From: Epiperipatus broadwayi
Lineage: Eukaryota; Onychophora; Udeonychophora; Euonychophora; Peripatidae
Assembly (NCBI GenBank): GCA_028023455.1
Contig: JAQFVV010000442.1
Coordinates: forward strand, 386,001-450,000
Reading direction: 5' to 3'
DNA length: 64,000 nt
Below, one piece after another: positions 1 through 12,900 of this stretch. The notes below the pieces were generated by a model. It made no database searches, was not told the DNA's origin, and was given only the letters and a program-made list of their open reading frames with translations. The translations under genes and the position numbers were made by a program. The first letter of the stretch is position 1; each line of letters begins with the position of its first letter.

Positions 1-2239
1 TATGAGTCTCACCTAAAACAATTTGTGTTTCTTTGTGAATTTAACTGTGCCTATATCGAATCAACAGATATAAATAACTTACACCTATCTTAAGCTTTTC
101 ATGTATCAGCTATATATATAAACTAGTTAGTATTAAAAGAATAATTCTAAAAATGAATAATTCTAGTTTATTTATACACACACATAGATAAATGTTTCTA
201 ACTAATAGTATTTTTTTTTTTATTAATATAAAACTTGACATTTGACAAAGCCTTAAGTTAACATTGCATTTTTATCAGTTGAAACAAAGGAAATAAACGT
301 TTGGGGTTCATTACAAATTGTATATTTTAAACAACAGAAAGCGTGAGTGTGATTATGTGATATGCTTGCAGAAATTAATCCAGTATAAAAACGAACTAAT
401 ATTGTTATAACAATAATCTTCTATTTAGTTATCAAGGCAAAAAAGAAGATTCTGTAAATTTAAATGTGTTCGAAATTAGAACACATATCAAGGCAAAAAA
501 GAAGATTCAATATTTTAAAACCTGCTTCAAGTAATTAATTTACTGCCTTTGAATATTATAAAGAACTATAAAAAAATAATCATTGTAATTAACAAGGTTA
601 TAAAAGTTATCAACGTCTTCGAAATGAGTTTACAAAATATATATTTAAGAAGACAAAAATTTATAAAGATGTTCTGTGGCTAGATAATTTATGCCAGGGA
701 TTTCTGCTGATGTTTTAAACCCGAACATGTAAATTTATTCCTATTTAATCAATGCCTAAAATATAATCATCGTAATTCTCATTTAAAAAGCTGCCTTAAT
801 ATTGGAGTATTATATTGAAGAAGATGTTAAATATTTTACTATGCAAATATTTAAAAGAATGAATATCTGGATTGCCTCATCGAAGGATGATCAATGAACT
901 TTATGTTTCAACATTCATCGTCATTTTATTTCGTCAAAGGAGGGATATAAAACCGTTATTCTTTCTTGTCTTGGATTACTTCATTGTGTATTTTAATAAC
1001 CCTTAAACTTTATTTCCTTTGTGGATAATTATATTTGCTTGGAAAAATTACTTTGTATATTAAAGTGGAGAACTGATAAGATGAACATTTTTTTTTTATT
1101 ATTTAATAAAATTTAGATGTTGATATTTTGATATATACTCTGATGAAAATGACGGCTGACTAAGATAAAAGTTTTTAAATTATTTCAATTTGGAAGTAAG
1201 TTTTATTATATTCCAAATTGAATCTTACATGACAATTAACATAATTTCTTTTTAAACATACATAATTAATATCAGAATACATTCTATTATTAATCTAGTG
1301 TGAATGGATGTTATCTTATATAGGCATATAACACACACTGAATCATTTTAATGACAATATGTAGATTTATAATGTATCGTGTATTATTTATTATACACAT
1401 GATTTTAAATTATATATATATGTAAATGATTACATTATTTTTTTTTTAATATTAAATAATTTATTAGTGTATATATATATAAGCACAGATTATAATTCTA
1501 AATTTTAATATTTTTATGTGATAATATTTTTGTTTTTTATTACGGATTAAAATGTGTTAAACTTGATTTTAAAATTAAACAGGTCTCGTTTGTTTATTTT
1601 ATTTAGTCGTTTTATAAAACCAATAATTATAAATATACATACTCACATATATATATATTGAATCAACTTAGTAATTTAATATTTATAAGAAAGTTATATA
1701 TAGCTTATACTAAATTTATCATTACTATGGGATATTTGTGGAAATGCCTGAAGAGAGTCGATTGCAAATTTCTACTCTGAGCTCAAATTCTGAGAGTAAC
1801 GAGGTTATTAATAGAGGAGTGAATTGGATTGTATTTTAAATCACATCATCCATGGCATTCTATAAGAAGACTCAAAGTCCGACTATAGGTAGATGCGACT
1901 TCCTCGAGTCCTGAAAAGGATCGTCCCATTATAAAGTGTTAAAATAATAATAATGATTGTAATTACTTTGAAAATATAGAAAGAATTTGTATTAAAAGCT
2001 ATAATACCAGCCAGGTGGCAGGCACCAATTATTTTTTCAATGTAAATTTATAGTTGGATATTGGTAATAATACACATAATGTACAAAAAAATATTTATTT
2101 CAAAAATAAAACTTTAATATATAATTAACGTTTGTATTTTTACGCTGTAAAATTATATTATGCCCTACAATTTGATTACAATATAATACAATAATTTATA
2201 AGAAATTTTAAAAATTAAATTTATTTGTATCACATAAAT
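1..2239. other. Noncoding upstream DNA
   Basis: AT-rich DNA with many stops in all frames and no gene I can support. A 23-bp sequence beginning TATCAAGGC is repeated at 430 and 486. A TATA-like GATATAAAA lies near 945 in a slightly less AT-rich block (about 880-1080) that could be a promoter or a decayed LTR. Nothing decides between these. Confidence 0.5.
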
Positions 2240-2335
2240 AATTTTTTTATCATGTTCAGATAGCGGCGGGCACACGTAAAATGGTCTGTGGGCGCCATGG
2301 TCCCCACGGGCATAGGGTTGAGGACACCTGCTGTA
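2240..2335 (-). mobile_element. hAT-like transposon end (relic)
   Basis: A GC-richer island in AT-rich DNA. Read on the minus strand from 2335 it starts with a CAG...GTCCTCAACC-type end, followed by a CCCGTGGGGACCATGGCGCCC-like stretch. This resembles the ends of nonautonomous hAT elements widespread in animals. The other terminus is not clear; a CAGG/GGCAGGCACC segment near 2010-2030 may belong to the same insertion. There is no transposase. Confidence 0.4.
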
Positions 2336-5300
2336 AAGTATGAATAGAGAAATTAAAACAAACTATTAAAACTAAGAACAAATTAAAAATTAAATTACAG
2401 CAACATTTTAACCACAACAATTCACCAATTTATAAACATAAAATTAATATGAAACTTAAAATTTTTTATATTAAAATGTTGGAGTTTGTTGATAATTTCA
2501 AAGATAGAATTATAAGAGAAATGACATATTAAAAAGTTTAAGCCAATTCTAAATGTTCCTAAAAGACATTTATTTCATTGTAAGTTAAGATAATGTAAAC
2601 ATTTATATTTTAATTTTAGTATTGTAATATGCTACATGAGGGAGCTACTTATAGAAAAAAAAATTTCAAAAATTTTGCAACAGTTAAAAATTTTATTACA
2701 TTTAAATTTCAAATATTTTATTGCTGAGTCAGTGGTAAAGTAAAAAGGGTTTATTCTATATAGTTTGATGATTAATATATAATAGGTAAAATTGATTAAT
2801 TATTGTTAATTGGAATTTTTATTAAATATTATATGTAGAAACTATTTTATTGATATTTTTTTGGATATCAATATTTATGTATTCATGTTATATATCATTT
2901 TTATTTATGTATTCATATATAGGGAAGCTGCAATATCTGTTATAATTTGTTCTCAGATCCTTCAAGTACATCATACATTGTATAATAGCTCCCATGTTAT
3001 TGATAAGATTTGATTACAATAGAATACATATTGTTTATTGAACTGCAAATATACTGTAATTTCAACATGCACATATATGTAACAAAGTTGTTTTTTCTAT
3101 GTACAGAATGCATATATAAATAATAGTATAAACAAAATTTAAAACTAATAATAATGTAGTTATTAATAATAAATTGAAGGAGCAGATTTACATATAAATT
3201 TATTGTGTCTGCTTATTCATACATATTTACTCAAACAATAAAAATATTAAAAAAAACCAACATACTGTACTATATCTTTTTTTTTTTTTTAAAAAAAAAG
3301 AATAGCATGCCAATTTTCTAAACCAGCATTTACTATATGTGAATTGTGTGAGCATTAAAATAATTACCCCCCCCCCCCCCAAAAAAAAAAACAAAAAAAC
3401 AGATAACATATTTCCCAGAACTTTATTCCCATAGCATTTTTTTTTTTAAAATCTACTTCAATACATAAATAATTTTTGTTTTTATAATTTTAAAACTAAT
3501 TTCTATTAGCAAAAATAAAAATATAAACATATCTGGGTTACAGTACAAAATATTATAAATTGTGTGAATTTTTATCTAATAATTCATGAGTCTTAAATTG
3601 AAAACACTTTGTTCATCCTCTTTTATGATAACTAAGAATAAGCAGTGACATTTGTTTCAACCATGTCTTGAAAGTATTAAAAAAATAAATGATTAAAAAA
3701 TACTTTTATTTACATAAATGCTCAAAAAAATTTTTTTTTTTCAAGTTTCACATATAACAGCATAGAGTATGAAAATGTTATTATGGTAACCAATTCTGCT
3801 TCCAAAAGTATCATTGAAATAAACTAGCAACTAATGTTCACTTTCTTGTATCAATACCAGTCTATTTGTCAGATTAGGAAAAAGCCTTTTTTATTTGATG
3901 AATAAATTGGCATTGATATAAGAAAGAGGGTACTAGTATTAATGTTACATATAAAATTAAAAATTTAAATTTTTTCACTAAAATTATTTGCAGACTCTGA
4001 AAAAAATGTATTATTCATGAGGAATAAATATATATGCAATGTTTCAATTAGATTCAATGTTGGGAAATTTGTGACAATTGAATTACTAAGATGTGATCCT
4101 ATTATATTGTCTAAAAAAAAGAAAGTAAGTTGAAGAGAAACATAGTAAAACTGATAAAGTCATGGAAGCATTTTAAGTCAGTTGAGACCAATGTGATATG
4201 TGATGGTATATAAGTTGCCTCTTGAGAACAAGCTTTTTAAATCTGTTATTATGTTAAGACTGGTATCATTAACACTACAATCACTGGCGGCATATCCAGG
4301 CTATACTCTTGACTCATTTTGCCCAATTAGTGAATTGAGATTGGTCATATTAACTCTAAGTACTGACATTGTGCTGAAACTAATTTACAAACCACAAGAT
4401 TTGATGTTGTTGTGATTATCTCTGTAAGTACTGTGTTAAGATTGATGATAGACTATGAGCACTTGCTTTATAAGTTGGGTGTTGAGCTATATATCCATTG
4501 GTCTTTTTCTTCATAAGTAATTTTTATTTCACATTCTCAGTAGATTAACTGACTACAGTTATTTCTTTTTACTATTTTATTATTTTTAATAATAATTTTT
4601 CAATTTCAATTGTTTCATCTTCAATTGTTCGTTTTTTAAGAATACAAAAAAAATAAAACAAAAAATTATAATTAAAATGTAAAAAGTTGTTAATATTTAA
4701 CATATTATAATATTTGTAATATTTTCTAGCAATTATTAAAACCACATTCTTTAGAACTGCTTTAATGTATGTGAGAATCTTGAGTTGAGACATTGCATTG
4801 ATTACTAATGTTGATCGTATTTCCTCGTCTTTCCTTAGAAATAGAAAACTTTTCTTTTGTATTCATATTCGTAATTTACATATATATATATATTCAATTT
4901 TAATTTATCGTAATATAACGACTGCCCTAAGAAACCCTTTTCACTCTCAATGTTCTTTTCCGCTCTTCATTGATCTTAAATTTTACTTGCATCTTTTTTC
5001 TCTCTCTCTCTCTCATATTTAAATTTACGACATCTTGTGCAGTTTAATTAGATATAATTTTAAAAGTGACAACCCAAAGAGTTAAAAGTTCCTGAAGTGA
5101 AATTCAACCTATCATTTTGGCAATCGACTGTCACCTGAAATTCTCAGCTATTAGCGTTTCAATTGCTATTATTAATAATAATAATTCACACATTTGTTAA
5201 TCTATATCTTTTTAAACTGTTCATTTCTGCTTTCCAATAATGCTTCTTATATAGCTTATTAAATTTGTTTTATTTCATTTTGCTATTGAATAAATTAACT

Positions 5301-5495
5301 TTATATATATATATTTAAAAAACAGTTATAAAAATTAATCAAGTTAACATTTTTGAAGTACTGTTAGATCCTTGGGTATATTCTGTTTTTGCTTTTAATA
5401 TTTCAAAAAATGGTGTCAGTAAAATAATCAGCAAGAGCAGAGCGCTATTTGTTCAGTTCTGTAATGAAGTTGGTTATTACATACACTGATTTATA
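2336..5495. other. Noncoding upstream DNA
   Basis: No gene recognised. It contains homopolymer tracts (poly-T/poly-A near 3279-3299, poly-C then poly-A near 3366-3392) and short TA and CT microsatellites (near 4880 and 5000). Open frames of 60-75 codons here have simple, AT-driven composition and are not credible genes. Confidence 0.5.
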
Positions 5496-5499
5496 CCAA

Positions 5500-5712
5500 T
5501 ATATTACTTAAACAAAGGCAAAACTCTTCATACAATAGTGCCACCCTGTGCCAAACAGAGTAATCAATGGATGCCAGAAGGCTTGTGCATAAAATCCCTA
5601 TCTAGTGCCTACTCATCTAATATCCCCAAACTAGTTTCTGGCTTGATTACCCTGTTTGGCACAGGGTGGCACTACTGTATGGAGAGTTTTGCCTTTGTTT
5701 ACAACAATTATG
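5500..5712. mobile_element. Hairpin MITE, family A copy 1
   Basis: Two inverted arms, roughly 5510-5560 and 5650-5705, share the AAACAAAGGCAAAACTC and GTGCCACCCTGTGCCAA segments in opposite orientation. The centre holds ATGCCAGAAGGC and a TAGTGCCTACTCAT segment. The same modules recur at 37661-37985 and 53362-53690, so this is a dispersed nonautonomous element. Here most of the second inner arm is deleted relative to the 53-kb copy. It encodes no protein; the open frame across it is fortuitous. Confidence 0.7.
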
Positions 5713-6689
5713 TGCTAGTATAGAGATGGTGATCATGTGATGTTTAGTGAGTGGTTCAATATATTACTTCATAATGCTTTCTTTTTATTTTTTAATACAA
5801 CCTTTGAGATGTCCAACACTTTTTCCTTTTTATCTTTTCTAACTACAAATCCAAATGTATGCTTCAATGATTCATCCTCTCTCAAAATCCTACATTCATT
5901 AATATGTTTCCAGAAATTCTCTTTTCATTTCACTTAAAATCAATTATATCCAGTTTCCAAAATCATATATTTGAAAGAAATGTGGTTTGTATTTTTCTGT
6001 TTATTCTTTAATAACTAAATATTTCATCTATTGTCATTTTATTATTGTTCTTTTTCTATTTCTAAAAATCCTGCTCTATCCTTAAAAAAACTGTTGCCCT
6101 GTCCATTATTAGTTTGCCATGATAAACTTGTAAGCTAAAGATTACTGGATTGAAGTTCAGTTTGTCACTTTCAATGCTCAAACTTCAAGCAACTAACTAT
6201 TGTATTTATTCTTCTATACTAACATCTATAATTATCTATAATATAAATGTTTTTGTTTCATCATCACTGTTAGAGAAATTTGTCTATTTTTAAATTATTT
6301 TTTGGTATCATCTATAAATATCTAATTATCAAAAAACTTCATCTTCACTAAGTAATAAATAAGGCCATGAGTATGATATAGTCCTTCCATATTAGAAGAA
6401 AGAATTGTTTACTTTAAGAGATGTTTAAAGGCTTAGAAAAATGGTGTAATCTAAGCATGTAATATCCTTAGGTAGAGGATAAAAATTAGATTATATGTGA
6501 TTAAAATGCAAGACTGAGATAACAGTAAAAATGATGAAATTATTGTGTTTTTGAAGGTATGAGTATATATGTATAATTAAATGTTTTTATTACCCAGAAA
6601 AACTGAACTTGATTCATGGATCTTAAGCTTATCTATAACTTTAGTTTTGTATCAAATCAGATAGGGCAACAAATATCATAATAACTATA

Positions 6690-7400
6690 ATTAAAAAGTG
6701 GATGAAAAAATGGATTCATTTTCCTTCTGCCTGTCTGAACTTATAAATGGGCCTAAAATCAGATACAATAACAATAAATATGTTTAAATAAGTCAAGAAT
6801 GTTATAACAGCAAGCTTGATTAATTTTCTAATTTCTTTTTACAAAATAATATTGTATAACACTTTTAATAACTTCATGAATCTTCATTACTTACATATTT
6901 CAGAATTATAACCAATGCATAACATTAAATTAACATATATTATATCACAACAATCTACAATACAATTAACCAGTAATTCTAAGTAGTATTATAGAATAAA
7001 AATTACTAACAAATTGAAAAATAAATTCACTTTCCTTTTGCCTCCCCAAGCTAGAATATTACAATGACAAACCCAAATAACTTTCTAATTTCTATTTATA
7101 ACATTAATTTCTAATGTTTTTAAAACCTTTATAAATATCTATTATTTACACATTTAACAAATATAATCAATGAATGTTCAACTGATGTTTATTATAAACA
7201 CAGACCATGACTATCTGATCTACAATTAACCAACAGTGCTACTTACTATTATAGGGTCTTAATTAGAATCCAGTGGGAAAATAAACTCATTTTCCTTATG
7301 CCTAACTAAGTTTGGAAATAGACTTCAAACCCAATACTTTAATAATAGTAATGAATATTTGTATAATTAAGAATGTTACAACAGAAAACTCAACTTCCTG
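6690..7400. repeat. Degenerate tandem repeat, ~260-310 bp units
   Basis: Three diverged units are marked by a conserved CATTTTCCTT(T/A)TGCCT-like block at about 6713, 7024 and 7283. Each is preceded by a CAATTAACCA...TACT(A)TTATAG-like block where the unit is complete. Divergence is high, so the array is old. Confidence 0.55.
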
Positions 7401-8268
7401 TGAATGGAAATTAAAAAGTGAATCAGATATCATAGGATTTTTTTGCTAAGAGTTATGTTTTGGGAAAGTAAATTTAATAATAAAAAATAAAATAATTAAA
7501 GTAATTTTTGAGAAGAAAAAAATAAGCAGTTGGAAATATCTATATTGTTTAAATTATTAAATTGTAGTTAGAGGATAGGCAGGTTCACAGTTAGCAAGCA
7601 AAGTAATTAGGTAGATGGAAAACAGATAAGTACATATATGGAGGTATAAAATAATAAAATCCATTTAGAAAACCAGATAATAGATAAAAAAAATAAGTAT
7701 ATAAACAGCTAGGCATATAGATAATTGGCAAATAAAAATCTAATCCAATCAATTGTATGTCAGTAAGCAAATAGTTACATAAGTAAATCTATAAGCAGAC
7801 AAAATACATAAGTTGATTAACGGATAAATAAATTTTAGCTGACATAACTAAAAATAATTTACCAAAATATAGAGAGCTAGTGATTTTAAAATTAAAACTA
7901 ATACTGTATTAATATATCTTATGTAGATATGGATAGCAAATTCAGAGTACTGTATTAAAGCTAATTTCATTCCAAGAGCTTATTAAGGCTTGTAAACAGC
8001 TTCTATTAAAGAGCTGGAATAATTTATTTTAAGATGGTATCAATTGTCATCAGTCACCTAGTCAAATTACTCCTTAATGCCTAATTATTTGTCTTCGTTT
8101 TAATATATAAGCAGAGTACAAAGCTTGTTAAGAGTTTATTTTGCAAGCTCTATATATAACATAAATAATAACTCATCATTGTAAAATTTTAAAATATTTT
8201 TTTAGCTTTTAAATCTTTTATATTCAATATTTATATTATGTCAATGTTAATGCTTATTTTGTTTTTAG
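7401..8268. other. Noncoding DNA immediately upstream of first coding exon
   Basis: AT-rich with no coding signature. The stretch ends in a polypyrimidine tract and AG (8261-8268), a 3' splice acceptor. So the DNA just upstream is most likely an intron in the 5' UTR rather than the promoter. The true promoter and first exon are unplaced. Confidence 0.55.
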
Positions 8269-8275
8269 AATCAAA

Positions 8276-9707
8276 ATGTGGGAAGTAAGTACAATGGAGA
8301 GGAAGTATGCGGTTCCTCCTGTCCGCAGTCCTGAGAGTGAACTTGGTGGTCGTCGTGCAGATGATTTGCATGCCTGGTCCATTTATAGACAAAATTTGAA
8401 CTCTGATTTTGCTGATAGTGCCTTAGGAAGTTCGAAAAGTCCTTTACCTTATGGAAATTTTCAACTGCGTCAATCTACAGTAGAATCTATTCTTAACCAG
8501 GCTAGATTAAATGGGGATCAAGGAAGTTCAGAACTTTTGGATAATAATAATATTCATACTTATCTCCGGTTTGGATTACCTCGAGTTATGAGTCCTACAA
8601 GACAGTTAAAGGATGGATCAAGTGGATATGACAGTAGTGATGAAGGAGCATCTTTGCGTCACAGAAGAACTCGAAGTGACCCTGACTTTAGAACTCATTT
8701 AATAAGACAAAAAGAAGAATCTGAATTAGCTGAGACAACATTTTATGAAAAAAAAACCCAAAAACGCAGCAGTAGTGAGGCTAATTTATTAGATCGAAAT
8801 ATTTATTATGGGCCATCTGGAGATGTTTATCATAAGGTAAAAAAAAATAAACATTATGAATCAGGTGGTGGTGCATTTCAGTGGGGTGAATCTATGTCAT
8901 ATCAGAAAGAAACTTATCCACACAGAGAGTCTGCTTCTCATCGAAGTGAAATTGCCTCTAATCGGGGTGATATGGCTTCTCATAGACAAGCGGCTCATTA
9001 CACAGAATTGTCTTCTCATAGAGAAGCACCTCATTATAATGAAATGATATCTCACCGTGACACACCATATCACAATGAATCTCATCAAATGACATCATCT
9101 AAATATGAAAGTCATCAAGAAAAGAAAACCCGTCATGGAGAAAGACATGGAGACTCTCATTCCCGACAAAATAATACCCATTCTAAATATCGAGATTTGG
9201 ATTCACATTCAAAATACAGAGATGGAGATTCTCAATCTAAATATCGTGATATCGATTCACAATCTAAGTATCGTGATGCTGACTCCCACTCAAAATATCG
9301 TGATGGTGATACATATTCCAGATATGCTGAAAGTCATTCTCGTTATGTAGATAGTCATGTGGGGTCAGGAGCATACGCAAACTATGGTTATGCTGATGGA
9401 GCTAATTATCGTTCAGGAGCTAGTGTTTATGGAGTTGAAAGTGCACCTCTGCTTAATGATAAATATTTTCCCAAAGATACGGTTTACTCTATACAAAATG
9501 CCTCTAAAACTTTAGGAAGTGTCACAGAAGATTATAACAACTCCTCTAGGCATCCTCATCTTCAGATTTCTAGTTTAACTTACATAATGGACAATCGTTC
9601 AAACTTTTCCAAGTTTATGGGAGTAAGTCGCAAAACTCAAACAGTGTTAGAAGGAATTACACTGGAAGCAAGAGGAGGTGATTTTCTAGCTATCATGTCC
9701 ACTACAG
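8276..9707 (+). CDS. ABCG8-like exon 1 of coding region (N-terminal extension and start of NBD)
   Basis: Encodes residues 1-477 and ends in phase 1 at ACTACAG|GTAAAA. The exon itself begins at 8269 after TTTTTAG. Two in-frame ATGs compete: 8276 (A at -3, T at +4) and 8294 (A at -3, G at +4). The second fits the start consensus better and gives MERKYAVPP; the first is used here as the longest form. The extension has DLHAWSIYRQ near residue 30, Ser/Arg-rich likely phosphorylation stretches (RRTRSDPDF, KRSSSEANLL), SHR-rich repeats (about 218-262) and a nine-residue SKYRDxDSH-type tandem repeat (about 302-360). The NBD begins at about 430 (LQISSLTYIMD) and the exon stops at GGDFLAIMSTT, just where a Walker A would start. 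Confidence 0.88.
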
Positions 9708-9910
9708 GTAAAAATAAATAATAAATTTTGAATATTACTTTAATATTATTTTTCCTTCTTCTATTTGCTATTACATTTTTTAAATATTTTCATTCTTTTT
9801 GTTAGTATTTTTATCTTTATAAATATATGAATAACTGTCACTTTCAGTGCTCACATTTCTTATAAACTCCCAAGCAATATACCATTCATTTATTTAATAA
9901 CCCACTGTAA

Positions 9911-9953
<43 letters not shown>

Positions 9954-12900
9954 TAAATTATTTAATAAATGAAACTGTTATTTAAATGAAGTTAAAATTA
10001 CAGTCAAGGTATATTTAAGTGCAGTAACCAATACAGTCTGATTCTGCAGGCTGGAAGAAAATGATAGCAAATTTTCTAAGCTACTAATAATCAAAAACAA
10101 CTGATTTTGATCAAATATGTTTCTGGGAGAGTCTTAATTTCAGTTGGGATGTAAGAAATGTTGCTATACATTGTATCTCAATTCTTATAGCTATAATGTC
10201 CAGCTACAAGCTCATGCATAACAATGTGAGTGACTAAGCAAAAGCGGTTGTCTTTTCATCAGTAGTAGCATCACAAGTTTGCTATTGTTTTCTCTTCTGC
10301 AGAACTGATTGGTTCCTGCACTGGTTTTAACTTTGTTATGGATTTCCCATTATCAAATAATTTGCATCTATATTTGGGTCAAAAATAATCATCTCCATCT
10401 ACTAATAAATCTTCAGTAATAATCATTCATATGATCAGGAATTATAGCACTTAAAAATTATATTATAATAATATATATTTCCACAAACTAATTTAAATCT
10501 AAATGAAGTTTTTAAATAATTCATGTAATATGAGGTATCCCAAGAAAGCTTGGAATTTTTTCATAATAGTATTCATCTAATAGCCCAGGCATTGACAACC
10601 TTTTACTGGTGTCATGCTGAACATATGTTACAATGTTATTCCATGTGCCAATATGGTTCTACCAGTCTTATTATATGTAGTATTAAAATTGGTCCAGTTA
10701 TAATAGGCTTCAAAATTACGTATTATAGACTTTAGAAGCCATTTATAACTAGTCTATATTTTAAAATGCATAGGATTATATGTGAAAAGTATGTTTTCTT
10801 AAATTATACTGCATTTGAAAGATATGCTTAAAGTTTCTTTTTACATGGAAAAAATTCATACACCATTAACGCTTAAAAAAATGTATATTGTTTATAAAAT
10901 TTCTGATTAATGCACAGTAATTGAGAATAGGCAAAGTGTATTTATTTAGCTTTCAATGGTTTAATTTAAAAAGTTGATTAATGAGCTCCAACAAAATGAA
11001 ACAAGTATTTTTCCAGTATTCATCAAAAATTTTTCAAAAAAACTCATTTTTGTGATATAAAAAATCAATTCGGAATTGGAAATTTTTTATATATTCTTCT
11101 TTTCTTTAAAACTATGGACATTTGGAATTTTTCTGAATGAAAAAGTTGTTTTAATTACACAATACATTTAAAAGTAAAGAAACAATGATGTGTTGGCAGA
11201 CTTTGTTCATGCATTAACTGTCTATCACTAATTATAAACTTTTTTTTCAAGTAAATGCATCAAAACTTAAAATATATTATTATATAATTATGAATAGAAG
11301 TTTTTCATCTGAATTAAATGATATAATATTCTGCTTGAATATAAATTCACTCTAAACATGCATTTGCATACGAAATATCAAAGGTCAATTGATGGGCAGA
11401 AAAAAATCCAGGCAAAATTAATCCTCACTGGGAAAAAAAAAAATTCTATCCTACTTAACTCTTATTTTTATTGAAAATAGCAAAGATCGAATGTTCATTT
11501 ATTGTACAAAATAATTAATGAATTAAACTGAATCTTTCCATTTACATGTGAGTTGCATATGCAAAATGTAGATGATGGTGCAAACACATGTGCTGTAATT
11601 AAAATATAATTTTTTACTACTTCAATAAGGATGCCTTTGATAATCATTCTACATGCCATGCTTGGCACACATGTCCTAGATTGGCAAACTCTGTTATAAC
11701 CAATACAATATAACTAGATATCCTATTATTGACAAGTAAATGAATATTTCTTCAAATGAAATTAAAGAAGAAGGTGAATTGTATTCCTTCACTATTTTCC
11801 TTTGCATGAGCATTGGAAACTATTTTCCTATTGTCGATTATTTAAATTATTAAACATGTAACTTCTTATCTATGCACATATATTGGACAAAATAATAGAA
11901 ACACATCCAACATATTTCTGTGTTTTTAAACATTGTATTACTAAATGGTAATATATGACAATTTAACGATTTTTCCTGTTTCAGTAAGACTCTAAGACAT
12001 TGTAATAAGCACTTGGCAGGTTTTATAATCGTTTATGAAGAGTGTCAGATTTTGCTAAGTTTAAAAGGATCAAGTTGTGAATGACTACTTAATTAAATAT
12101 AAGAATCCAAAATGTTTGAATTATTGTTTTGTTTTGATTTTTTAAATTGAAAGATACAAAAGTCATAGTTAAATTCATTAAATATAAAAGAATGAAATTT
12201 AATACAACCACAACCATAAACACTGTATACTGAGATAGACTAACAGGTATTAGGAAGGGTTATATACAAAAACACAATAACAAATCATTACAATGATCAA
12301 TACATATCTAAACAATTTGGTATCTGTGATGCAATTATGAAAGAAATGAAGGATTCCCTCTCCCCTATCTCCTATTTTAAATCTTGAATGTCATAAACAA
12401 CAGAAGCTAAATAAAATTAATGTAAAATGTGAAATAAAATATAGCTTTCTTTTCATTAAAATTGATAGAATGCAAATTTGTGATTAATAAAAAAAAAAGA
12501 ACCCTCTACTAAGAATAGATACCTATTTAGTGCCCAATAAATAACTATCTAATTCATATTAACAGAAAAGAGCAGGATTAAATCTAATAATCAGCTGAAA
12601 TAGACAAATAAATATCAATATATTTTGGCAGAACTGAATATACAAAATATATATCTGCATCACTGTCACATGACTAATATGCTCCATGATAATGACAAAC
12701 TTAAATAAATGCTTTTTTACTTTACTAAATTCCAGAAGTGTGATTCTATTAAACACTGCTGCATAAGAAATACTTTACTAATATCAGAATAATTTTTTAA
12801 TGATTTTTGAGTTTTAAACTCAAAATTGATTTAATTATTAATAATTATTTTTAAGAAATAAGCACCTTTGACAACAAAATTAATATGTATATATTTTTTA

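Noticed and set aside
5538-5723. 61-codon open frame
   Set aside because: Spans the inverted arms of a hairpin MITE; noncoding.
8856-9350. Several 60-80-codon frames on both strands inside exon 1
   Set aside because: Shadow frames of the repetitive ABCG8-like N-terminal coding sequence.
9913-9952. (TA)n run as a regulatory site
   Set aside because: Simple dinucleotide expansion after a SINE tail; many others occur in the window.
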